NCBI GenBank assembly: GCA_950295325.1
Contig: OX485806.1
Span: forward strand, 10,786,001 to 10,850,000
Length of the DNA stretch: 64,000 nt
Origin: Polytrichum commune
Taxonomy: Eukaryota > Streptophyta > Polytrichopsida > Polytrichales > Polytrichaceae
Direction of reading: 5' to 3'
Positions 33,491 to 43,928 of the stretch are shown here, piece after piece (the first letter of the stretch is position 1; every line of letters starts with the position of its first letter). Below the pieces are notes generated by a model. The model ran no database searches. It had not been told where the DNA came from and worked only from the letters and a program-made list of their open reading frames with translations. A program made the translations under genes and the position numbers.

Positions 33491-34184
33491 GGTAAGTTTT
33501 GAGTGTAACTCAACACTGAGTTTCAAAACATTGTAGCTTCCGGTTGTAATCCAATAAAGTCTCACTATATCAAGTTAAGCCCCGGTTTATCTAGTCGAGT
33601 CTCAATTTGTCAAGCCAAACCTTATCAATCCAATTAAATCTTAGTCATTATGAATGCTTTCATTCATTTAAGTTATCCAAGTGTTCTACATCCAATGTCT
33701 AGGGAGATGTTTAGGTATGCATAATTGGTCGAGATTGTAGTGGTGTTTTCAAGGCCAACTGGTCACATGTTGTGATCTTTTGGCTTTCCTTCATAAATTT
33801 AAGGTATATTACGTAGAGTCCTTTAAAAGGATTAGTAATTTGGCTAAATGTCTTGAACTTCAATAGCTTATTTCTCAAGCTCGATTGGTTCTTTTGTGAC
33901 TACAAGACGGTTCTTCCCATTCATTGCATGCATGCAATGATGAGTGGGTTTGTTTTTTTTTCTACAGCCATAACCGTCTTCCAGTCGTAAACAAAAAAAC
34001 ATTACCCCTCCATGTATAATGGATATCCTAACCATAGATCATTGGACGGCTAGAAATTTGCCTCGGAACTTGCCACCTATGTATGGAAAACATTTAGACG
34101 CTTGAATTTGGTAATGAAGTTTGGGATGTGGAGAGAAAAATAATAGAAGTTACTTATTAAATGAGGGGCCTTCATGGGCAGGTG
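33491..34184. other. Intergenic DNA with a dispersed repeat copy
   Basis: About 33725-33945 is a diverged copy of the family at 42545-42770 and (reverse) 29725-29935. Nothing else recognised. Confidence 0.45.
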
Positions 34185-34903
34185 TTAATCCTCCCCTTAC
34201 GAGCTTTCAAGGGAAGGATCTCTTGGTAAAAAAAGGGCCAGAGCCCACGATCCTTGGGCAACCCCTGAACAACACTTCTAAACCTAGCTAGAAAATATTG
34301 CCCACCCTACCCAACTTTAAAAGAAGAACAGTTCTGCATCCTTGAAGGTCGTCTTATTCATAAAATCGATATTGAGTGCAAATCATTTTCAAGGCCCAAA
34401 ATCCAATATATATGTTCACATCCACTTAATAAATTAGAAATTGATTGGGATTTCATTCCCAAATGAAACTATGAACAAAGCATGTAATTAACTTGGAGAT
34501 TTAAAGTAAAATAAAATATCATTAGCAATGAGGTGATAATTTTCGTAACATACCATTTGAAAGGGCTTTCTTTAATTTTCAATTCGAACTCTAAATTTTA
34601 TGATTTTATCTCGTTCATTTTACGAACTTTAAATTAATGCCCTCTTATTTTACAAGTAAATCTCTACAAGTATTCATACATATTCATAATGATTTAGTCC
34701 ATGTAAGCCTAAGTAAGTGATATTGGAGGGTTGATTTCATATTTAAACTTCCAAGTTTATTACATGCTTTATTGACTAAATAGAAGTAAACATGTGTTCA
34801 CTTCTATTCTCTTTATTAAAGTTCCAAGGGTTGGGGTCACGGGCTCTGGCCCTTATTCTATCAAGAGACCTTTCCCCTTGAAAGTTCATACGGGAGGGTT
34901 AAT
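34185..34903. mobile_element. Mutator-like MITE, copy a (longer, older)
   Basis: Left arm (ttaatcctccccttacgagc, then ctttcaaggga and gggccagagccc) and the reverse complement of the right arm (ttaaccctcccgtatgaact, then ttcaagggg and gggccagagccc) form inverted repeats of about 80 bp. The inner left sequence continues as in the 40544-40971 copy (attgcccaccctacccaact, ccaatatatatgttcac, gattgggatttcatt). This copy carries some 300 bp of extra AT-rich sequence between the arms. A possible degraded duplication (gccttcat / gcattcaa) flanks it. Confidence 0.6.
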
Positions 34904-35922
34904 GTATGTTGCATTCAAGGCCATTTTGGGGTGGCCAATGGGAAGGCATTTAGGGGCTAATGCTTGCCTTTGTGTGTTCTATCCATACTATTAGTAGTCA
35001 TTATGTATTACATGGCTAGTTAAACGGAATGAGGCCCTAAAGCTCAAAAGTGTAATGTTGTAACATATCAAACCTTGCTCATTAAAGTTGTTTGTAAAGT
35101 AAAGCAAATGAAACCATGGGTTAAGTCCCAAAGTCACCCACGTTTTCTATGTGCTGGAATTGCCATACACAAAGAGTGATGCCGGGTTATTGAAAACCAA
35201 CTTTCTAGCTTGTCCTAGTAGGATAAGTGGGCCAAGCTAGCCTTGTATAAGCCAATTCATGGCTTAGGATGGTGGGTGTCATGCACATACTTCTATATTA
35301 GATTCTAAAGACTCTCTCAAAGTTTGAGAGGTGGAAAGAGGAGGTCCCCAAAATTTCGCCCAAATTTCAAAATAGGCTCCGATATACAACGAGCTCATGA
35401 GCTCTTAATAGAATTATTTTTCAAAGAAAGATCAAACCCATGGTTTCGTCCCTCTTTGAAGGACTTCACAAACAATTTTGTTGAAGTAGATGAGTATCCT
35501 ACTTGTTTTTGTAGATTTTATCAACAACATTGCAATGACATAACATTACTCAACTGATGAGATGTGTTCAACTACTTTGACTTCAGATTCAGTCTGAAGC
35601 ACAATGATTCCGACAACATCCATAGCCTTTTATTCTCATATCTATTGGGACCCATGAACACAACTCATTAGTTGAATAATGTTGTGGAAGGTGTGTGTGC
35701 ACCAATTATGGGCATTTTTGAACTTTGAGGCCCTACTCTATTGTTAGAATTGCACGTCGATGGTGATAATATGCCAAAAAATGTAATTCCATCATAATGC
35801 TCTACAAATGCCACATAAAAATTTGCAATTAGATGTTGCTCACAAATAGTTGAGATTCTTTGGTTTGTTAAATAGTGTTGTAGGGGAGGGGGGGAGGGGC
35901 ATTTCGGTTTCTACTACAACTT
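34904..35922. other. Intergenic DNA, no gene seen
   Basis: No exon, RNA gene or repeat supported; G-rich run at about 35884-35899. Confidence 0.5.
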
Positions 35923-36260
35923 AGGGTCGTTTCACACGATGGCCATGGGATTGAATGGCCAAACTTTGTTGAGAGTCCAAAGAAATGGGTTCAAAATAGC
36001 CAATAAAATATAGGAATTGGAGCCTTCGGCCAGGCATAGTGTGAAGCCTCCAAAGGCCAAGCCCAAAGTCCAAAGGAAGAAGGAGCATCCCACTTTTTTC
36101 TTGCCCAAAACAACCCCTCCAATCTAACGGCCAAGATCTTGTTAGTTTTTTTTACTTTTAATTTAATTTTTATGAAAAATTTTGATGACCTCTCGACCAT
36201 ATATTGGGTTTCTATTCCTGTCCGACCCAAACTTCCTTGGAGAGACCGTTGCCTTGGTAA
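35923..36260. mobile_element. MITE, family 2 variant, copy b
   Basis: Begins agggtcgtttcacacgatgg and shares about 270 bp of its body with 29968-30356. The right end is not clear; an extra segment near 36090-36115 distinguishes the copies. A (GAA)n run follows at about 36293-36310. Confidence 0.5.
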
Positions 36261-39200
36261 AAAAAAGTAGGAAATGACAAGGCTTGCAATCAAAAGAAGA
36301 AGAAGAAGAAGGGTTTTATGATGGGATTGGATTATGCTCTCAAAACATACTAATCATTCTAGGTTCATTTGAGAGAACACTCGTGATCACTTAAATAGAA
36401 AGAGAAGCTACTTGTTACATTGCCTACTCAACATATTCCTCACCGAAGCTAACATTTCAACATCTTTCAAGTGATGCCGCTTTACCCACTAATATTATCT
36501 TTGTATTGAGAAGAAGTCAATGCATGCCTTTCACGATGTATATGGTAAAAAAAATTGTAAAATTGTTGAAATTACTAGGTTGTTGCCCACTTTAAAAAGG
36601 TTCGGTGATCACTCGCAACACAAAAATTGGGCACCATGAAAAAAAAGCACGTGACCACCGTAAGGTGCACACACCCTATAACCTTAGCTCATATACATAT
36701 AGAATCTCGAAGATGACCAAGCAACGATTGATTCAAGGTGCGAGTTGGAAGGCGGTTGAGAAACTTCAAGAGTACTTCGTGCTTAGCTACAAGTAAGGTT
36801 ATCTATGGCCATGCCGACCCCGTTTGCTAAGAAGATAGGTAGTTGGTTCCCAATGGTGTTCTTTTTGGTTCTAAAGAGTGTCGGTTTCGGTGGGACTTGG
36901 ACCTCTATACATTTCTTAGTGCAATTAATTTGGACAAGATTGATTCCAAGAAAATCATTGTCTAGTAACTTCGTGTCTTAGTGTCATGTAAGAAAAACTA
37001 CGGAATCGAGAAGAATTCTTTGCATCTCGAAGGTTTTTGGTTCATAGACTATTTGAAAAACTCTACTTTTGACCATCCAAGTTGTAGTTTAAGCCCTACC
37101 ATTGGCCATCGATAGTGGCATGAAACTAGTGGTTTGATTAGCCACTTGTTAGTCCTTAAAGACTGAGAATAATTTTATTTTTGTTTTGTTTTGTTTCGAA
37201 ATTCACTTGCCCAAGGCTCCAAATGACAACCAACCTAGTAGCATCACATAGTGACCCAAATTCTTGAGAGCTAGAGCAGGTGTCCAATATGGACCCAAGA
37301 CGGTCGCAAGCTTGCCTAATAGAAATTGGAAGAATGGGAGGCTTTGTCACGCCTCAATTGCTAGAGGTTAATGAACTAAATCAAAACACGTAATTTAATT
37401 TAGGCTACAAAGTTCTCCAAGCTCGACTTCCACTTGAATTCTAACTAGACGAGCCACAAACAAAATACGCTTTCGATAGCACATGGCTCAAAGAAGATAT
37501 TTTGTAAGTGAGATGTTTCGATGCCACGTGGGTTGCCACCTACACAAGCCAATCTCCACAACACTTTCAAATCCATGTGATTTTCCGAGACCCTAACATA
37601 GTCAGACCTGAAATTTATTAAATAGTCTCCCATCACTTACTTTTAGGAATATGGACACCGCATATCTTTGGTAACCTTTAAAAAAATATAAAACCAAATG
37701 GAGGTATAACATGAATTACGTGGACATCCACATGAATTATGGGCACATCCACTGTTATGCACATCCACCGTTTTGTACACCGTGTCAAAGACAAGTGAGT
37801 GGAGGATCTGATGTAGGTAGGGCCACATAGCTCATCAATTTCCACACTTTGATGAACTATGTAACATGACATTGTAAGGAAATGTGCCATGTCAATTGTA
37901 ATGGTCCCACATCTTCACAATCATGAGGTTTAGACTAAGTCATAATAAGTCGCTCATGAGCACCGATTGTCATGCAAAAAGTGGGGTATAACTAGATGGG
38001 TAGCTCATATTGATGGCCTATACTAAGTATAGTGCATTTAATAAAATGTTGACTTCAAAGCTCCATCGTAAATTGATAAATATGCAATCTAAATTCTACA
38101 AGTCACATGAATTCCAAAATGACTTCGACATGCCAACCAAGCAAAATAATCGACAAACAAGTAAGATCACACTAAGCACCGGAGCTCCAAACCAAATTGT
38201 CCAATCTAGGTTTGTTTACCTTGCAATAGAGCTCTAAGACTCGTCTCAACGGCCTACTTACCTTTTGGTCAACCCTCCGTCATTCAAGCCAACCCCAAGT
38301 TCCTTCATTGAATTTCAAAATATATGACAAATCTTGAGATTATGGAGGGTTTGTGGGATCATGAGGTGTTGTAAGGTTTGGATTATAACCTATATTTCGA
38401 AGGTTTCAAGAAAATGGGATGTTGAAATTTCAACATAAACAATGCCAAGAGTTGCAAGCGTGTTTTTAACCCTCTTGTTGTAAGAAAACATTACATACAA
38501 TGGCAATAGACATCAAACAATCGCGTTTGGATGGATTTGGTATCTCTTGGAATATTCTTAAAATGTTATGGAATATTGACCACAATCGGTCAAACCTTGA
38601 AACACCCCTTAAGTTGACCCTCTAAACCATAAACATATCCAACACACTCCAAACACATATGGTTAACTAATGAACTATGCTCACCCAACCTTGTGAAATA
38701 ATGACGGTTTTAGCTAATACTGAGGGGGGAACTCATGAGCTCTTAGACTTGCCTCGGGATGGCATACAAATGATATCGAGATTTACTAACATCCTAGACA
38801 TAATCAAGTATCTCACATGCTCTTAGTTTTAAATAAAACACATTGTCTTTGGTGTCTACATGAGGAGGAGCCATGTGTTTTAGTGGATGGAGGGTCTCGT
38901 GCGGCCATAGCTAAAAGTGGAGCAAACTTTATGATGGCCAATGGGAGGGGAGTGGTTCACCAAACGAGGTATGGCATAGAAGCTAGCACAAATCTCGGAA
39001 GCCTTTGCAACATCGGCCTTAACTACAAGAGAAGAGAAGAAACGCTGACCACATGTCAACGTGATTGAAATGCCCGTTCGACCCACCCTGGCCTTAACTA
39101 CAAATATACTGTATATATTGGTTTCAAGCCCCTACCACCTCAATTGCCAAACAACCTCGGCATTGGTTAGGTACGTGGGTGTGAGCACACCTCGAGTAAT

Positions 39201-39887
39201 ACTGAACCTAACCCTAAAAACGTCGGATTTAAGGTCATGTAACCATATGCCTCAAATACCCTTAAATCCACTAAAGAAAAGTGATTGCTAATTGGCGTCG
39301 ACACTCCATATTGATAAAATATGATAGAAACGGATTTACACAACGTATTGTCCCTCACGGCTACAACTACGTTCTTCAACTTCCAATAACAATGTGTATA
39401 CCAAAGTATGGTTATGTGTAGCCCACATAGACCATCATCCACCCAATGAGCACATGACGTGTTTCGCAATCCTTTGCGTAACAACCACAAAAAGCGAGAC
39501 AAAGACGCACACGGTGCTACACGAAGCATCGTGTTAAGAATCGGCGTCGAAACAAATGTGGACGATTAATTCTACACCTACATCTAAAGAACAAATGATC
39601 TTCCGTATGTTGTAAGCCAATCAAAGGGTCAAAGAACAAACATATCGATCCACTAGTAAACCCCTTGGTTCACACATATTCATGATTTCTATATAATTCC
39701 AAGAAGTGATACATGAATATGTCATCGACTTGTTAGACCAAGCCTAAAGGCTAAAGGCAACATGTATCGTATCCACTTTGATGGTTGACCCTACATAGCC
39801 CTAAACCATACCCAAGCCATATTAGTATGTGCCAAATTATAATACACTTAGTAGTCATTTGTATCTTGAACAAGGCTACTACACTAT
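36261..39887. other. Intergenic DNA, no gene seen
   Basis: About 3.6 kb with only short motif-free open stretches on both strands. No exon with family similarity, tRNA-like fold or clear MITE ends were found by eye. Confidence 0.45.
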
Positions 39888-40270
39888 TTAGTGCATCTCG
39901 TGTCACCGATTCTATTTGTATTGCTCAATACTAATTGTAAATCGCATGTGTAGTGTGACCAACACTAAATGCAAACCTAACATTATTTGTCATGCCATGG
40001 AAGGAAACAATTGGGAATTATAGATGTACAATATTGCACATACTGTCATTCACTAAGTGGTTTCTCGTCCAAATTTTAGTCAGTCATGAAATTTTTTCAA
40101 TACATGATCTTGTTGGGATTTAAATATACCAAAAGTGGATGAGCTACAAGTAACTTGAGGTGACAATATTCGTTAACGTATTCTTAAGAAGTGTTATTAA
40201 AAGAGTTCCCACATTGACATAAAATACCATATGTGTGTTGACCATAAATGCATGTAGTGACTCTTGTTAC
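39888..40270. mobile_element. Family 1 MITE-like remnant
   Basis: Starts ctactacactatttagtgca and shares with the interior of the 652-1032 element the words tattg.tcaatactaattgtaaa, gtgtagtgtgaccaaca, ctaaatg and acattatttgtcat. The right end is too diverged to place. Confidence 0.45.
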
Positions 40271-40543
40271 GTAACCATAACATTATTCGAATTCATAATA
40301 ATGTTCTATGGGACTGAAAATATTCCATGGAATATTTTGAAATATATCCACATATTCAATATGAATATGGAAAATATTCCGTGAAATTTTGTCCGTCCCA
40401 CATAACATTGTCATGGATTTGAATAAAGTTATGATGAGCTTGCTCCTACGTTGAGCAATAATATAATCATTAACCTCAAGCCTATCCAATCTGAAGGTTG
40501 TCTCTAATCATTACAAGAAGACCTTGTCAACATGGTCACTCAT

Positions 40544-40971
40544 GGCAGACACTAACCCCCTCCCTACGAACTTTAAGGGGGAGTGGATATGGGCTGGGGC
40601 CTGCGATCCGGTGCCTCCGGGCAGCCCCGCAAAAGAATCTTTTTTTTTTCAAATTGTGACCAAAAATTGTTGCCCGCTCCGCCCGACTTCAAAAAACAAA
40701 TTTGCCCTTGCATTCTTGAAGGCCGCTTGTTCATATAACCCAAATTGAGTCCGCTTCATCTTCAAGATCCAAAATCCAATATATATGTTCACTTCCATTA
40801 AGTAAATAAACAATCGATTGGGATTTCATTTTTGAAGTAAAACCGCCAGTCCGTCAGTTTTTTTTTTTTTTTTTTTTTTTTTTGGTGGGATTGCCTGGAG
40901 GCGCCGGATCGCGGGGCCCGGCCCCTATCCACCTCCCCCCATAAGTTCGTAGGGGAGGGTTAGCGACCATT
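40544..40971. mobile_element. Mutator-like MITE, copy b, with 9-bp target duplication
   Basis: Inverted arms of about 100 bp: left includes taaccccctccctacgaact and gcgatccggtgcctccgggc; the reverse complement of the right includes taaccctcccctacgaactt and gcgatccggcgcctccaggc. The element is flanked by identical 9-bp direct repeats gtcactcat at 40535-40543 and 40972-40980. Long arms plus a 9-bp duplication are typical of Mutator-like elements. A run of 26 T (40858-40883) lies just inside the right arm. No transposase is present. Confidence 0.8.
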
Positions 40972-42544
40972 GTCACTCATACCTTAAGATAATATCCAAG
41001 CATTAGAAATGAGGGAAGACGTTTTAATTGTTAAAATTCATTATCACCAAATTTGTGGCATGGTCCTCGTCTGTTAACATGATTTTGTTTTATAAGGCAA
41101 CATACTGCTACAAAGATATACACCGACATGTCAAATCCATGAAAAATTATAACCCTTTCATCCATTTTGTGAATGAAAACCCCGGGGGGGGGGGTCACAC
41201 TTCTTTTAATGTTGGAGCTGCATGCTTGCATGACCCCTTATTTAAACCCCATTATGAACAAAATTTTCACAACAAAATATGAGGCTATGCATACAAATCA
41301 TAGACCACATAATAGTTGCATGTGTGTATATGGAAATTTTGAAGTCTTAGAGTGAGTTGTCTTGATTATCTATACAAAATTTAAGCATTTGGACAATAAA
41401 ACTGATATTTTTGGATACATGCTTGGAGGCGAAGTGATTTTGTCAATACAAAATCACTATGTATTGACAAAGTCATTGGAATTTGACGTAAGGGGTGACA
41501 AGTACTGCTTTAAGGATTAGCACCTATGAGCTTCTTGTTTGTTTGGCTGCGGGGCATAAGGTATACATGGATAAAATGTACTCCTTATGTGAGAAACCCT
41601 AGGAGGGCCTCATGATAAACTTACCTTTGCCCCAAACTTCATAGTACCTTTCTTATATGTACAAAATTAGGTGGATCAATACCCCTCCCATGTGTATACT
41701 TTATAAGCCAAATTTTAACCAAACACTCTTTTGTACACCCATGTGCTGTATGGGTTACATTAAGTGTCCCCTCCCTTGAAGGGAAAACCCAACTTATGTG
41801 CTTGTAGATGTCAACATGTTATCATGGTTGCAATCCCAAAAACAAGATTCATTCATCCAAGGAAGGAGGGTGTGAATGTTTCTTAGGTCGTCCAACCAAC
41901 CCAAGAGCTATGTCGAACCTATCTATTCACAAGACTACCTCTAATCATTACACTACGAGCTTATCACAGTAGATGATCACATACCTTTAAGACAATATCC
42001 AAATAATCTAAACAAAAAAATCTCTTTGTTTAGGGTTCATTCATACTAATTTTGTGGCATGGCCCTCGTGCGTCAACGTGCTTTTGTTTTATAAGGCAAC
42101 AATGTACAATAGAGGCACACACCTTTACATTTTGTAAAGCTTATTCGTGATAAATCATAACCCTTTTCATCAATTTCGTGAAGGGGACTCTAACTTATAT
42201 GCTCGGACCTGCCAACATGTAAAGACAACTACAATCTCAACAATAACATTCATTCATCTAAGGAAGGACAACGCAAATATTTGATGAATGATCCAATATG
42301 CATGGGAGTCACCTCGAGCCTCTAACCATTCTCAAGGCCACCTCTAATTAGTAAACCATAAACTTATCACCATAGTTGATCACATACCTTAAAACAACTA
42401 CCTAATTGAGGAAACGCATTCACTTTGTTAGCATTCATCTCTACCAATTTTGTGGCATGGCCATTGTGTGTTACTTAACGCACTTTTGTGTTACAAGACA
42501 ACAAAACACACATTGATATATCTTTGTGAAACTTATCAATGCAT

Positions 42545-42765
42545 GTGGAGATTTTTGGACATAATCGATCAAATCCTAATGTTTCCAAGTTCAACCGGTT
42601 ACATGTTGTGTCTTTCAAATTTTCCTTCATTAATTTGAGGCACATTCCATAGACTCCTCTAAATGATCGGTAATTTTCTTAAAGTCTTGAACTTCAACCA
42701 ATTAATTCTCAAACTCAACCGGTTCTATCTGTAACTAGCGGTCGGTTCTCTTCGTTCGTTGACTT
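42545..42765. repeat. Dispersed repeat insertion (AACCGGTT family)
   Basis: Interrupts the third unit of the large tandem repeat. Contains tcaaccggttacatgttgtg, cttgaacttcaacca and actcaaccggttc. Homologous copies: 33725-33945 (same orientation) and 29725-29935 and part of 29095-29205 (reverse). Ends and class are unknown. Confidence 0.5.
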
Positions 42766-42935
42766 ATGGATGAAAATTATAACCCATCCAATCGATTTCA
42801 TCAAGGAGGACCTAACTTGACTTATTATACGCTCGTATATAGCTGCCGGCGGGTCAGGAAAGGAGGAAAACTGGATGGCTGCAATATCAACGACAGAGTT
42901 CATTCATCTAACGAAGGACGGCTCAAAGGTTTCCC

Positions 42936-43240
42936 TTGGCTGCCCGGGATGGCACGGTGGACAGGCCGGGCAGGGGAGGTGGAGCCAGTTCAAAGGCTGG
43001 CATGGCGTACAACAACAACGGGTCGGGTAGTGTCCGGTCGCCCGGCGTACCAGAGGGTGACCCGGCGCTAGGCCTGAAGAGCTGCCATGGCAGGCTCCCG
43101 TGCTCTCTTCGCTCGCTTCACCGGCTCGCCTTCTGCCTGCCTTGCACCGCTCCAATCCACGGCCCACGCCGATCCCCCGCCCTCGATCCCCGCCCCCCGG
43201 CGCCCGCCATAGCTGACGGCACCGTTTTTTGCCCGTGAAA
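42936..43240. promoter_or_regulatory. GC-rich island upstream of PRT6
   Basis: About 300 bp very rich in G, C and CpG (for example gcccgggatggcacggtgg and ccgccctcgatccccgcccc) in otherwise AT-rich DNA, about 0.7-1.0 kb before the PRT6 start codon. Open frames run through it on both strands simply because GC-rich DNA has few stops; none has a recognisable domain. It may be a promoter-associated island or captured gene DNA. Confidence 0.4.
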
Positions 43241-43928
43241 TCGACTCATTCCATGCAAAATTTGGCCTGTTTGGGGCGCAGGACGCTTCGAAATCAGTAA
43301 GCAAGCACAGAAATGGAATGGCGAACACAGCAGGAACGGAGTTAGGGAGTGTGTTAGTGGATATTGAGGTTCAATAGGTCCGATGCTCTGTATGTGCGCT
43401 CGCTAAAGGAGTGGTAACGAGCCAGAAGACCGTGATCGAAGGCGAGATGAGGAGGATTGAGGCAGTATGCTTCTGTTTATGTGTGCAAAGGATTCTGGCC
43501 TTTCCAGAGCTGCCGGGAGGTCGTTACACTTCATGCTGAGATGGTACCGAGGTTTGTTCAGTTGAAGAAGAAGGAGTTTAGCACATGGGAATGTGAATGG
43601 AGTTGATGTTGATGAGGAAGTGCAGAGTGTGCGTAGGGTTATGGAAGGTGGAATGAGAACGAGACCAACAGGATGCTATTCCTGTGTATATATTTCTGTT
43701 CAGGGATTATGGTAGAGAGAGCCTATTGAGCCTATTGACATATTGCTGGTGCGTTGTGAATCCTTCCTCCCTGGCGTTGTGAATCGAGCGAAGGAATTTG
43801 CGAGCAATTTAGAGTCGTTTGTCGTTTGTAAAAGGACAGAGAGGAGGATGCCCAGAGAGTATTAAGCTAATGTATGAGAGGAAGGAAAGGGAACGAGCGG
43901 CAGTAGGTAGTAGGGCGTGGTGGTAGGG
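43241..43928 (+). promoter_or_regulatory. PRT6 promoter / 5' UTR region
   Basis: By position this holds the PRT6 promoter and 5' UTR. A TATA-like word, tgtgtatatatttc, lies at about 43683-43696, some 240 bp before the ATG. The transcription start is not determinable from sequence. Confidence 0.35.

Larger units (their letters stand above)
40455..42935. repeat. Large degenerate three-copy tandem repeat
   Basis: Three diverged units starting near 40455, 41900 and 42330 share the same order of words: tctctaatcattac, then gatcacatacctta and caatatcc, then ttttgtggcatggccctcgt, cttttgttttataaggcaac, ataacccttttcatc, and finally attcattcatctaaggaagg. Unit 1 is interrupted by the MITE at 40544-40971 and unit 3 by a dispersed repeat at about 42545-42765. 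No coding potential is seen. A long G run lies at 41184-41193. Confidence 0.65.

Noticed and set aside
42766-43328. Overlapping open frames on both strands of the GC-rich island
   Set aside because: GC-rich DNA lacks stops by chance; the products have no domain, no splice context and are open on both strands.
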